A stretch of DNA of 64,000 nucleotides from Conus ventricosus (Eukaryota > Mollusca > Gastropoda > Neogastropoda > Conidae): NCBI GenBank assembly GCA_018398815.1, contig CM031612.1:1459166-1523165 (forward strand), given 5' to 3'. This document shows, one piece after another, positions 23,176 to 35,429 of this stretch. The notes beneath the pieces were generated by a model, which did not search any database, was not told where the DNA came from, and saw nothing but the letters and a program-made list of their open reading frames with translations. Made by a program: the position numbers and the translations under genes. The number at the start of each line of letters is the position of its first letter. Position 1 is the stretch's first letter.

Positions 23176-23616
23176 GAGAACCTTAAGTTCCATTTACCTG
23201 TGTCAAGAGGGTTGACATTGTCGAAGATATGCATGTGTCATTTTCATTGGAAGAGAATGACGTAGCAAAGTGTTGCTGGGGGTGTGGTATTTGTAGCACG
23301 TGTTGCATAGCGGTCGTGCATGGTCAGAGCACCTCAGTTAGGAAAGTTATGTGTAGAGCGTAGTGTAACGGCTGCCTGTAAGTGCCTGCGTTAAGGTCGT
23401 GGAAGGCAGAATTGGACCAGAGTGGTTAATGTATTCTGTGGTTAATGATGTATTTAAAAGTGTTGTTGGAGTGATGATGGGTGCATCAAAAGTAACAGCA
23501 GGGCAGAGTGAGTGGTGTTGAGTTGGATTGTTATAGGTAGGGGTGTGAGTAAACGCCGATCGAGTGAGAAGTTTTTGTTGGTTTTAACCTGTAGTTAAAA
23601 CTTAGGCAGGGGGGTG
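23126..23616 (+). other. 3' non-coding region and polypurine tract of Gmr1-like element 1
   Basis: It contains a (GA)n run at 23130-23180 and no gene. A purine tract AGGCAGGGGGGTG at 23605-23616 abuts the 3' LTR and fits the plus-strand primer of an LTR retrotransposon. Confidence 0.7.
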
Positions 23617-24071
23617 TGTCACCGATCGGCGGTACTAAATCAGCCGTCCATAGGTTTGGAGTAATGGTAATTCCGAATAGAGAGCGTGTGCGCGTGTGCA
23701 TATGTGTATATGTGTGTGTGCGAGCGTGCGTGTGTAAGATTTGGGGTTTTGGTTTAGGTGGAAGGTTAGGCTAGGTAGGGTGCTGGGGAAATAAGACATA
23801 CAATATTCTTGAATTCCAGTCTTCATTATGGAAGGAGTGGAAGCGAGAGGTTGGTTTCGTTCCCGTTTGTTACCCTTTGTTACTTTGGTTCTACACCAGA
23901 GAAGGCGGGGCAGGATATCGGCTGTTGTTGGTGTTGTCAAGTCTGTGAGTTGTTGTTGGTAAATTGTGTGTTGTTGCACGAGCAACAACTAGTCCGTTGG
24001 TCCGGCGTGTCAGCTCTGCGGAGGGATGCGCTGCTCTGACCAATCGCTGTTTGTTGTTGTGAGTGAGTTCG
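23617..24071 (+). repeat. 3' LTR of element 1, first part
   Basis: It repeats the first 455 bp of the 5' LTR (TGTCACCGATCGGCGGTAC) almost exactly, up to GTGAGTGAGTTCG, where Polinton-like copy B begins. Confidence 0.95.
24066..24071. repeat. Target site duplication AGTTCG of Polinton copy B (left)
   Basis: AGTTCG precedes the element and recurs at 40466-40471. In copy C the right junction reads CTCT then GTTCG, so a 5-bp GTTCG duplication is also possible. The empty site is visible in the 5' LTR (GAGTTCGCTTGG near 16875). Confidence 0.8.
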
Positions 24072-24073
24072 AG

Positions 24074-24163
24074 AGAGAACGTAGATATACCAATCCTGGG
24101 CCACTTCCGCCCTCAACCTTTTCGGGCGAAAGTAAACCCAGGATTGGTATATCTACGTTCTCT
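24074..24163. repeat. Left terminal hairpin of Polinton copy B
   Basis: Outer arms AGAGAACGTAGATATACC and GGTATATCTACGTTCTCT are exact complements. The inner stem includes CAATCCTGGG and GGGCGAAAGT; the loop is about TCAACCTTTTC. The loop has the same orientation relative to the element interior as at the right ends. Confidence 0.92.
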
Positions 24164-24180
24164 GACAAGTAAGACTTCAA

Positions 24181-24463
24181 ACTATGTTTTCCTAATCATT
24201 TTCGCGCATACAGTCATTTTTAATACTAATCATTTTTGCAGAGACGTCACCAAACTAAAACTTGTCTGAGACACTGTGCGAACACCCCTAATTAGAGGGC
24301 TTGGGCTTGTGGCAGGCAGTACCCGGACGGATCCTATGACCTGTATTATGGCGCCATAAGGTAGGGCTGGCGTCACCTGGCCGTTGTGGCGAAGGATTGC
24401 CTGTGATATTTTCATTTAGACACGGAGCCATAGACATACGTGTTCTGCGTTTCACAAAATACG

Positions 24464-24503
<40 letters not shown>

Positions 24504-24686
24504 ACCCCGATCAGCAATCTGACCCACGTTGATCAGCCTACAACTCACACACCACACACACACCACTTACACACACACTTACGCACACACACACACACAC
24601 ACATGCACCCACACGCACGCACGCATACACACACACAAACACACGCGCGCGCGCACAAACGCACGCACGCACGCACGCACGCTCAC

Positions 24687-24750
<64 letters not shown>

Positions 24751-25250
24751 CACACCACACACAACACACACACTATTTACAAAAAAATGTGCCCCTGGTT
24801 TACAGTACATACCCCTCGCCTACGGTGGCTAGCTCTCTGTTTACATTGCAGGTGTGCGCCTCCGCCAAAAATCAATACTGCTGCACCCCACCCTACCCCC
24901 CACTCCTACCTTTCCCACTTGCTCGGATCGCACCATATTACAATCAGCCTGCTCGCGTAGGAGCGGCGCTGTCACAGCCTGGCCAATCAGCGGCCGCTCA
25001 CGACTAGGTTAAACCCCACACCATTCTTCCACTGAACTGCCGGCAACCCGGACATGTTTTACTGCGCTGTAGATGTGTAACCGGTTTTACTGAAGAACAG
25101 ACATTGTGTATCTTGAAGTGTTGTTGCTCGTTGAAGACAATATTGTTGACAAAGATACAGGGCCCGTTTTTAAATACTTGCTGCAGAAAGACCTGGTGAA
25201 GTGAACTGTGTGGTGTAGTGAGAAGAATATTTACTGGGTTTTGTGGCAGG
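24181..25250. other. Left part of copy B without recognised genes
   Basis: AT-rich sequence after the inverted repeat gives way at about 24240 to GC-richer DNA unlike the rest of the element. It holds a long CA microsatellite and, at about 24960-25010, a GC-rich stretch with a CCAAT-type box (GGCCAATCAGCGGCCGCTC). This may be inserted or captured DNA. No gene was identified. Confidence 0.4.
24465..24772. repeat. (CA)n microsatellite with GC-rich interruptions
   Basis: Long ACAC runs interrupted by CGCACG blocks. The open frames on both strands here are repeat artefacts. Confidence 0.97.
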
Positions 25251-25289
25251 TTGGTTTTGTTATATAATATTTTGATTCATGGCATAACA

Positions 25290-25990
25290 AAGAACAGTGG
25301 GAGATTCTATGCAGACAATACATGAACGAGCTGTTAGTACCACGCACAATTTGTTTAGTGCTTTGGATGAGTTGAGAGCTGGCATTGCCATCATTAGACA
25401 AGTCAGAAACTAGCCGTCTCCCTAAACCGCCAAAAAGAAAGCTATCTATTTTTATGGAGAGCAAGCCAAAAAACAAAAGAAGTGCGCCAGAATGAACATC
25501 ACCAAAACTTATTGAAAACAAAAGAGGTTGATGTGAATGACAGTTATAAAGAAGTTTTGTTTTGGGCAAAGACAATAAGACGTCAGTTTGCTGTTGCTTC
25601 TGATAAACTGAAGTAGGGTATAGCACACAGTCAAAGCAGGAAGCTACAACAATGTTTTAAATAACTTGCAATAAGGTTGGCTTTTTCGAACAACCTTCAA
25701 GGCTTTTCACAAGAAAAAAGACAGTAGTGGCGGCATACTCAAAAAATGGGATGAGTGTTGAAGAGCAATGTATGGATATCCCCTTCATATTCTCGCAAAC
25801 TAATAGCGAATGCTCGTTTGTTGAATCCATCTGGCTAAAAGTTTTCCACAGATGGTCATTCTATTCATAGAAGTACTACGCTGGAGGAAGGAATTGTATT
25901 TAATGTTTTCATCAAGCAGTGAGGAGATTAGAAATATATGTGGACACTCCTGAAGCGAAGAAACAATTCAACTCCAAACACTCGTCCCTC
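25290..25990 (+). pseudogene. Unrecognised coding-like segment in left part of copy B
   Basis: Plus-strand frames, broken by shifts, show protein-like composition: TTHNLFSALDELRAGIAIIR, PKPPKRKLSIFMESKPKNKR (a basic, nuclear-localisation-like patch), KEVLFWAKTIRRQFAVASDK and KNGMSVEEQCMDIPFIF. I do not recognise a family. It is not similar to Polinton integrase or protease motifs that I know. The GC-rich DNA just upstream suggests it could be a captured host or transposase gene. A minus-strand frame at 25231-25626 appears to be its shadow. Confidence 0.3.
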
Positions 25991-26009
25991 TCAAAGTCGC
26001 AGGCAGTGA

Positions 26010-26215
26010 TAGAGAACTAGCGCACTACCCTAGAGCGGTCAAAGGTCACAGTTGGCAAGCCGTTTCTTCAGCGCTCCTATCCCTATAGCGGTCAAAGGTA
26101 CAGGGGGGGCAAGCCGGTTTCTTCAGCGCTCTAGACTAAACCCAAGAGTGGTTTAAAGGACCACAGTGGCAAGCCGATTTCTTCAAACCGCTCCCACCGC
26201 CTTCAACCCACGACG
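26010..26215. repeat. About 65-bp imperfect tandem repeat, 3 copies
   Basis: Each unit contains AGCGGTCAAAGGT (or GAGTGGTTTAAAGG) followed by GGCAAGCCG and TTTCTTCA. Units start near 26034, 26090 and 26150. Spacing is slightly irregular, consistent with noisy sequence. Confidence 0.75.
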
Positions 26216-27180
26216 GATCCAAGTTTATCAGCAGTGAGATCAGACTTTTTTTGCTGCTTTGTCCCTCTTTGCAGTCTACGCCCGCGTTACAAACATTTTA
26301 GGCTGCCTTTTAGCTCTGCCAAAGCAGTATTTTACTATAAAAAAAAAAAACACTATGTAACTCTGCCAATGCCAGTCCCAAGCCTGGAAGAAAAAAGAGG
26401 AGGGGAGTGGGTAGAAATTTTTATTTTGTCACTTGGCGGCTGCTTTAACTTTCAACAAAAGAGCCATGCATACACAAAAACGCAAGCACAGTCCCTTGCA
26501 CCAAGTGGGTTGATACAACACATGACAAATAATAAAGCTCATTGTACAACCACGACACACTCCCACCCCCAAGACACCCCAAGTTCCTTAATAAGTTTAT
26601 AAATAAGTACCCCCCAAGTTCTAAAGTTTTTTAATTATACTTCAAGTTCTTAATAAGTTCTTATTAAGGTTTTAATAATTCTTGCTTAAGTTACCTCAAT
26701 CTCATAAACTAATTCATCCATTAAGTACAACCAAGTTTCTTATTAAGTTATCTATAAAATTATTAAAAACAATAACAAATTTATTGTGTTTATATCTTAT
26801 ATAGTAAATGTCTACGATAAGTACACACACGCCTCAAAAAAACAAGGCGTCATCGTTGAGGTAGTCTTGCTCAGCGTTCACGGTGCATAGATCTAATGAA
26901 GGTCTTGACATCCTAAGCAACCGCATTGATTACCAATACAGGTACTATAGGAATGTCTTTTTATAGACGTCCATGTCTATATTAGTGACTTTATCATTTT
27001 ATACTACGGCCCATGATTTAATTCATATTAAAAATTTAAAATAAGTTCTTACAATAATATTCCATATAAATGGATCAAAATGATGCATTTTTATTGGCGG
27101 TTTTGGCGATCTGGTGTCTTTTTCTGCATTAGTGGCTCAGATAATTTTTGATTTCTTTGCTTTTGTTTTCGTTGCCATTA
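26216..27180. other. AT-rich region of copy B, no confident gene
   Basis: A 122-codon plus-strand frame (26234-26602) has no motif. From 26570 to 26780 the DNA is very AT-rich with repeated TTAATAAGTT and TTATTAAG words, forming small palindromes. No gene is supported. Confidence 0.4.
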
Positions 27181-27191
27181 CTTTATATATT

Positions 27192-27560
27192 TTATAACAT
27201 AATACACCGCGCCCAAGCAGCATCAATGTTGCCAAAAAAGGCCAACAGTTTTAAAGGTTCAATAATTCCATTACAGACATTGCGTGCCCTTGTATCTACA
27301 TGAGTTTTTATAGCAGGCATTGCATCAACTTGTTCTGGCGTTGGCGTCATTAAGTTTTCCATGATGATTCCATATTCTGTAACATTAAATTTTTTTTGTC
27401 TGTGTTCCACTCTGCTAATTTTCTACCTGCTATCAACAACCGATCCCAGTATTTTAAAGTCTCCACCTGAATCAGCGTTTTCTCTGCTGATTTTCTGGCT
27501 TGGTTACTTTCTCCACCTGATTCAGTGTTTTTCAGATTCTGCTGATTTTCCAAGCTCGTG
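27192..27560 (-). pseudogene. Unrecognised small Polinton-internal gene, minus strand
   Basis: Two overlapping minus-strand frames, 27350-27553 and 27192-27410, appear to be one protein split by a frameshift. The first has EKTLIQVETLKYWDRLLIAG, the second LMTPTPEQVDAMPAIKTHVD and PLKLLAFFGNIDAAW. Composition is protein-like, with a coiled-coil or helical first half. No family was recognised. No second copy is available in the window because copy A lacks this region. Confidence 0.35.
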
Positions 27561-27599
27561 ACATATTGAAAGGGAAATAAAATCTATAAGATTAAAATT

Positions 27600-29740
27600 T
27601 ATTTAAATCCCAAGATTAATGGCGAAAACATGTACCAAAAGCTGTATAATAGCAGATCACACCCTAGAGACTCTAAATGACTTTGGTTTAAAACTGGATC
27701 TTTATGCGGTCAAACCTACATAAACTCCTGTTTCAGAATCAATGGTAGCAAATCTACTGACTAGTATAGTGTACAAACTAAGAAACCGTTTGCCCCACAC
27801 TTCACCATTCTAGACCCTAGCTGCGCTTACATCACCTGTTATGAAACTTTAAAATGTCTTGTGTGCGACATGCTTTAGAATCAGACTAGCTGGAATTCAG
27901 TTCCCGAGAACTTTTTGTTTTTATTTTTTTCTCACAACGCTGCCAAAGAATACAACCTCTCCTTTAGGGCATAAAAAACAGCATTGTCATCAACATGGTC
28001 ATTCATAAGTTTCGGTGAAGGATTAGTCCGCCTTGTAAGCTGTAGGAGATCATCACGTTCATGTTTTTTAATAATATAATTTATTATAATTTTCAAAAAA
28101 TATCACGCGAAAAAAACTGATACCAACCTATTATCCCAATCCTGCTGTTATTGGAGGTCTAAGAGTAGGATACTCAATGCATGGTAAAAGCCTGTTAAAA
28201 CATCAAGCCAGCAGATCGTTTGCAAACTAGACTTTGAGGATTCAGCCAAGCTGATTGCTATCATTGCAGCTTCGTTTGCCACGAACGATTATCTAGTTAA
28301 GTCTAAAGGAATCATTTCCAGGACAATATAAAAATGTAAAGAACAAAATACATTTATAAAAACTGGTATCACACTGCAATAAGATAGGCTGCGCTGTGGT
28401 TGAATGCGCTTTGCTTTTAGCGAGAAGTAATTTCGCAGTATTATTAAACATGCGGGATGACGGCGAGAAGAAAAAGACATTTAAACAAAGCTATGGAGGA
28501 ACTAGCAGCTGCACAAGACCATATGAAAGGCAGAGACTAGAGTACAGTTAGCTATTATTAATGACACACTGAAAAGACAAGGGGCATGCAGCATCCAACG
28601 ACATTTACAAATGTTGATCAAGCACTAAACAATATTCTCTTGTCACACACACCAAACGCGACATTGCCCCCGACCAAAATTCAGAGACTTTTATCAGCCA
28701 TCAAAAAACCAAAAGATGCAAGAAATTAACGGGTTTATTGACCCGTATGTGTATGACTGTTGTGTATTAGTAATGCACATAAAAATGGCTGCATAAAAGA
28801 AGAACAAACACAATAATTCGCCCAAAGGGGAACTTAGGAAGGGTGCATCACCGCAAACAAATGCTAAGCCAAGCGTCAGGAGTCCGTGAACCAACAGCAA
28901 AGTAAGGATATCTACACAAGCTATTTGCAAAATTATTTACCTGCCCTAGACGAATAATAGACCGCACTTTGTCAATACAACTCCAAAACGACACCCATCA
29001 AATGGGATCTTCTAATATTTACCCTCTGATATATTAGACGAAAAAGATTTAAGGTAACGCACTCACATTCCATAGACATGGCATCAAGATACAAAGAAGC
29101 GGACCATTAACACAAAAGAGTCTTCTGCCGTTGCTGTCTCTATAGCAACAAATATACCAACGAGGGCCCGCTAACTTATCCTCGCATGCATACAAGTTGA
29201 TGATGGAAAAAATTTAAAGTGCCAAGAGAAACAATTAATTTGTCACAACTCATAGAGTAACCATAAAAGAGGCATTCCAGGATACACAGAACACAGGCTT
29301 TAGATGAAAACATAAAACAAACAGTTAGCCGAAAGACTTTTTTTTCCTACCAGTATCACAATAGAGAGATTGACAATTCCTCGCAACACAGAATTGGTTA
29401 GAAAGACTGCCCTCAGTTTTGCCGCGCAATATGAATAATGAAGAATTTAAAAGTGCTAACCCAGTACAAGCAAACAAAAGAAAAACAAACATGCTGTTGA
29501 GGAGAGTCTTCATCCGTCAAACTATTACCATTTGGTTTGAAAGAAAGGTACCTTTAATTTACCGGGGAAGCAAAGGCACACTCGCATCAGGGCAACTGAT
29601 CCGGTATGGAGTGTTTGATCCATAGAAAAAAAAAAAAGAATTGTACAAATTAATCCGCCCTGTTAAATTATTTACGAGAAACTGACACAACACAACAACC
29701 AGATCCTCTAAGATCTTTTGTGAAAGAAGAACTGCAGATA
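27600..29740. other. Region of copy B with degraded coding-like frames
   Basis: Short coding-like pieces on the plus strand include SKLIAIIAASFATND (in part), RRKRHLNKAMEELAAAQDHM at about 28460, and LPPTKIQRLLSAIKKPKDAR at about 28670. No run exceeds about 80 codons and no known motif is visible. One or more Polinton virion or core genes probably lie here, blurred by indels. I searched both strands for integrase (D,D,E with HHCC) and for adenain-type protease and recognised neither. Confidence 0.35.
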
Positions 29741-29749
29741 ATTCCGCCA

Positions 29750-32700
29750 ATATCACAGTTTTCCGCTTTAATTAATTAACGGTTCTCCAGTGCCCAATTG
29801 CATATGAAAACCTGGATAACAAACACCCGTTTTGTGATGTTCAATCTAACGACTTCTTTGTTACAACTGTTGTGTTGATCTCTGAGATTAATCGCAGTTT
29901 TACGTTGTACCTGTGATGAAAAGACTTATTTGCCAAACAATTGCTATCTTTGTAGTTTTAAGTGATAAGTTTTGACTGCACACCGCTGCGTGATATTTCC
30001 TTTGCTTCTTCTTAATGATTTTCCGTGGCTCGAACATACAGTACAAATATGGACCTCATACCAACAACTCCCTTGATCACCATTCAAATAATTCATCCTT
30101 CACTTACCTAAAACCTCTTATGTTAGTAAATGAATGCAAAGGCGACTCTTTAGGGAAACAGATGTATCATACCATCCGCACGGCTCCTTTAGCTACTTCA
30201 AAATTCCATGTCTTTTATAAATATCTTCATAGGTAAATCTATATCAAAACTATCTGTATCTTGTTGTAAAGTACACTGGACTCAGGAAACTAGGGCTAAA
30301 TTAGTCCATAAAGAACGCTAACATCAAAAGCTTTGATAATTCAAAAACAGTAAACCCATAAATACAGGTTGTCCAAATTTGACTTTCATTTTCTATCATC
30401 ATTATGCCAAAAAGCTGATCATGAAAACTTTTAAAAGTCCCTGATAATTAGGTTATGAAGTCGAGCTTAATTGCATCAATTCTCACTGGTGACCAATCTA
30501 ACATCTTTACCGCTGTGCGGATTCTCCAAAGTCTTTCCACAACAGCCTTTAGATTCATCAGCTTGAAAAAGTCCTTTTCTGAAGCATCTGTGGATTTAGT
30601 TCTAAGATCAGAGTTCTACATGATGAAAGGTATCATTGAACTGTTCTTGATCAAAAGCAATTATGCGATTAACTGCTGTCAACTCACCCATGTCTTAAAT
30701 AAAATTGTAGAAGTCTGTAATGACAGACAAAATCTTTTTTTTGCCCTCGAAGATTAGGCACAAGTTTTAGGCGGTTCTCTGGATCCATCCATTAACTTTC
30801 TGCATGCTAAGAGGAATAGGTCATTATGCATGACATGAGTTCAATGAGATATTCATAAGTCCAAACTTCAAGAATGACACCACGCTGTTGAATACTGTCC
30901 GTCAAAACTGCCCCACCACTTTTATGTCCTTTTGAATATTTTATTCGGTTATTGGTCCGTCTGTGAACATCTTGAAGTTGCCGTAATGGAAGTGATTGCG
31001 CCATATCCCATCCATACAGATTGTTTGCATCTAAATATACATGATATATTAAGACATTGTACTGGGATCATAATCATCTAGGTATTTTGTATGTTTGCTT
31101 TAGCAGTAATGGGGCGACGGCCAAACTAATACCTCCACCCCGCAATCGTTATCATCATGCTGAATCAAAGGTACATCTGACAATAAATCAATCTGTACTC
31201 CAGTAACCTATAGAAAGCAACCCACTCAATCGCGGGCGCATAAATGTAATGCGCAGATTCCAGCCTATAATGTTACATGCAGTCTTTTCTGTAATTTTCA
31301 AGACGACCGCCAACAACATGACATCCGCCATTAAGTAGGAGTACATGATAGTCTCCATCGTTTTAACACTCAAACTTCTGCCACGCATCTTGAGCATGTT
31401 GGTAATACAAATCACTAATGTCCTTACCTCCCTCGAGAACTAAAAAGAACGCGCCACTTCAGGGGGAAGTGTGGTCTTTCGTCAAACCTTTCCCAACTGT
31501 TCATGTACTCATAAGGGTAAACGCCCTTTCTAACGAGCCGATGGGTCAAAATAATACTTACCGTTATTGTGCAGGACTTTAGGGCCATAGCCAGTGACGT
31601 CAAATGATCCCACAAGTTTTGCATAGATTCATAAAAAGACATTTTATTTAGATTAAAGCACATGTCCATTTCTGATGACCCGATGCAATGCCAGCTACCC
31701 TGAAGGCGTTGTATACTGCTTGCAATATAAGAAGAGAGACGAAACCTCGCAAGTTATGAAAGAAGAAGGGCAGCTACCCATGACTAGGATCAAACTTTAA
31801 GTTGAAGATTGCCATTAGTTATGCTCCGCACCTCTTGAACTTTCCGCTAATGTGATCATGGTCTCTTACCTTATGGATTCTCTGCGTCCTGATGAGAGGC
31901 CTAAACCACAAATCCAACAATGGTGTGGCTTAGTCATACTGTTGTTGGCTTCAGGCGTCATTATGCTTTCAGATAGTTTAGATTAATAGAACAATCATTA
32001 CGCACATTTGCTGCATGCCCTGTAAAAATCTTCTAGCCGCATCTTGGTCCTGTATAATTCTGGGCCTTGAATGATCGCATCCTGCACCTAAACCACGAAT
32101 GAAAGCAAATGAACAAATCTGATTATTACTCATTAAGACTGTTTTTCAAGTTTTTGTGTCGCTGGCCTTCATAAGGAACAATGAGTGATTCGAAGTCTGC
32201 GTACACTACGTATGGTGAATTTGCAACCGTTTTCCAAGTTCTTAAAACAAACTTTAGATTCCAGATGGGGCGTAAAGATAGTTCTGTAATACAGTCAACT
32301 GGCTGCCTACAAAGTTTCTTATGTTCGCGTCGCAGCTTGAACAGATGGCATTCATGTTAAACATTTTCTGCAGAATTCTTGTTTGTTCCCATCCATTTTG
32401 AATGTATTCCTGCATAAGTTTTACTCATAAGTTCGTATCAATGTGTAATGTGGCAGCCCGCCGGTGGAAAAACATTAGTAGTAAGTCAACATGATTTTTG
32501 ACTGGCACGGCCAATCGTTGGACTGACTTAGGACACTTTAATCGTCTGTAGATTTGTTTTTCCACATCCCTTGTGTAGATATTGACAGATAATGGTATTT
32601 GTTTTTGTTCTTCAAAACTGATCAATCGGTTCAACACAAACAGGAAAGTCTATTCCATTGAAGTTAAGAATCATTGGTGTATTGCCGATATTTAGACACT

Positions 32701-33630
32701 CTCTCTGCGTGGTCGCGGACCTGTAAGCAGCCCTTGCAAGAACGCACCACATTAAACAGTTTGTCGTCCTGAATTCTTTAGTTTAAAACTGCTCTCATAT
32801 AAAACCACTCCCCGAGGAACGCGGAATGTAAGCCTAGCCTACAATCGGTGCATACTTAATCCTATTTAAATTCTAATCTCTCAGACATCGCCCTCTGACC
32901 AACCAGAGAGCCTTTCAATTAGCTTCTTCAGCGGCATCCGGTCAAACTGTGTAAGCAGATCTACGCCCAACCGGTGTTAAGTCATTATGCGAATGAATAG
33001 TTCTGTATGATTTATTGAGACCCCGACTCCTAGATTTTCCTCATTTATTGTTAATAGTCGATTAAAAAAACATGCTAACATTACTTTATACTTGGCGGGT
33101 CTATTGTTGGTTATAACCCAGAACAGTGAGAAATAGCATGCACAACACTTGCCTGTACGTTGTTGGGTCAATGACTTCTAAATCACAATCATACAGTCTC
33201 TTGATAAACGCTCTCTCTCGAGCCATTCCTTTCAAAAAATTTTCGTCTTGTCCTTCATAAATCTTACCAAGCTGGTCTTTCTTTTCAAAGCCAACATATT
33301 TATTTAAATTAAAAAAAATACAACGGCTAATCAGAATCAAAATCAACGGTCTTTGTTGGCGCTTGACTCATAAACTAAAGTAAAAACATAACCACCTTTA
33401 GTGTGTTGTTAATGTGAGCTGTATTAAGAACAGAGTATATAATGTCCTCGTTTATCTTAATTAAAGCATTCCTTTTTATCTGCACGGGACTGGCAGTTGA
33501 GAAAACTTGGTCCTAGCCAATCTTTGAAGATCAACTTTGTCTTAATAGTCACTAAATCGGCCTGTAAACGATTAAATTCTTCATCCGTTAATTTTGAGTC
33601 AACAAGAGCTTTATTAATTGTCATTTAAAC
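29750..33630 (-). pseudogene. Protein-primed type B DNA polymerase (pPolB), frameshifted
   Basis: This is the replicative polymerase of the element. Reading leftwards on the minus strand from about 33630, recognisable pPolB segments appear in order, in changing frames. They are an N-terminal region (32977-33346); QIPLSVNIYTRD and VKNHVDLLL (32425-32637); the exonuclease motif SPYVVYADFESLI at about 32200; CSFAFIRGLG and AARRFLQGMQ (about 32020-32110); RDHDHISGKFK with a following FFHNLRGF (about 31740-31880); DYDPSTMSKYIMY and then the palm motif A region around 31020-31090; and SEKDFFKLMN (about 30560). The order fits pPolB of Polintons and adintoviruses. The C-terminal end is uncertain. Frameshifts probably include sequencing errors. 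Confidence 0.8.
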
Positions 33631-34169
33631 GAACTAAGTTTTAGCCTTTAATAGTTTGAACCATAGCAGTGTGCTTTTGGAGTTTATTTTTAATTTTTTG
33701 CTGGCAGCACCACAGCTAATGAACACAAGGCAGAGCAAGAAGACAAAGCCTCCTTTAGGTAAAAGCTGCGGGTGCGGCCTATGCCCTATGCTATAGACCA
33801 ACCAACACACGATCCTGCTGATAGAGCACTATATAGTTGATCTCCAGTATAACATATGTAACAGCATTAAATGCGCAGAATACCTTCGTTGTTTTGCTGT
33901 ATACATGAAAGGTCTTGCTCTCGTACATAGCTGCTTTGTGTAATGTAGGTTAATCGAATGTTTTTCTGTTAGGGGATTCTACTAACTCTTCTTTTTGCGG
34001 CGCTGTAGGCACATTATGATAAAGGCCTGAACAGACATGCTATTTTTAAATAAAAAATATTTATATACTATATCTTTTTTAATCTGTTATTTTCAATATT
34101 CAATCTGCGCAACATAAATAAACAAACAAATAGACAATAAGCGGTTATTTTCGGCTTCTTCAACTTTAT
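33631..34169. other. Spacer between pPolB and zinc-finger gene
   Basis: AT-rich sequence upstream of the polymerase start with no supported gene. It probably contains the polymerase promoter. Confidence 0.4.
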
Positions 34170-35297
34170 TCAATTTGAATGTTAATACGTCTCTCCACAG
34201 TTTCTCCCCGCTTCCATGTAATTATTTTCCCTCCGTTTGACCATAGTCAAACCATAAGACCGTATTCGTTTGTTAAATAATCATCAAGCCGAACAATGTG
34301 AAGCGATGTAAAATCTTTAACACAAGGTCAACTGTTGGATTTCATACAATACCTCCCGCCTCCAAACAGTTTACTTATAACACTCAAAATGCGATAAGTT
34401 ATAGGCCCGCAAGCGTAGATATGGTTAGGACTACCCTCAATCGAACATTGTAACTTTTCGTATATATTTAGGATTAATAAACTTTTTCACTTCCTCTTTC
34501 GAACTTTTCTTCATCTTCACACAGCAAGTAAAATACCTTTAAAGCGATTCTTGCTGCGAACCTAAAACTAAAATTCCAAATAGTGTTCTGCCCTGCTTCT
34601 GGATATGTTTGTATGATGGTAATCACACTCATGTCGAAATATATTACTAATTTACTCTGATATTGGATGCTCACCTCACACGCTAAGAAAGGGTTGGCTA
34701 ACAACGTCAAATCAACGAGAATTCAGAAAGCCGTACTATGCACCGTTCTGATGATTTGATAAACCCGTTTGTATTCATTACAAGTTAGTTCATATACAAA
34801 CAGTCTGATCAAAGCCTCCTAGAAAGTAATGGCGCATGCGCTTTTAACAACTCAAACTCTAAGGGAACTGGCAAAGCGATTTCCATACGCAAAAACTTTT
34901 AACGGTCTAACATACATTTTGCCGCTTAGTAATACTCCAGCGCCTATACTATGTTTTAGCGCTTCTTTACAATTTCGATTCCATGAAACGCAAGATCAGC
35001 CCTTCATTCCCGGATAAGCCAAATGATCAGAATAAGAGTAAAAATAAGTCTGCATTGAGTAAAGAAAAAATATCTGGGTCCCCTCAAGATTTATTAGAAC
35101 AAAAAATTTTCTTAACGCTGCCCGGTCCCCCCAGGCTTCTGGACAACCTGTCCTGTATGGTCTGTATCTGAATCGAGATCTATTAAGAAAGTACTACGCG
35201 CAGACCTGGCACCAACCATACATCTGCTCCTAGGTCTGTGAAATTTGACAGTAAAGAATTTGAACTGCATCAATAGTTGATGGATTATTTGGAACAA
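34170..35297 (-). pseudogene. Polinton zinc-finger protein, copy B
   Basis: Counterpart of 20-1123. The open part at 34474-34710 reads ITIIQTYPEAGQNTIWNFSF and CEDEEKFERGSEK. The N-terminal Cys/His cluster near 35180-35230 is damaged by indels. Order and spacing to the divergent neighbour at 35430 match copy A. Confidence 0.45.
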
Positions 35298-35429
35298 TAA
35301 AATTCCTATTATTTCCCTTCAACGACCAAGGGGCTCATTCAGACTTTCTATGCGGGTTAGAAAATCCGAGCCCAAAGATTGTTACATTTTTTTATAAAAC
35401 AAAATAAAAAAGTTAATTTATTAAAAAAC

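Noticed and set aside
24529..25007. Histidine/threonine-rich proteins
   Set aside because: Generated by the CA microsatellite; similar artefacts occur at 12180-12506 and 53427-53884.
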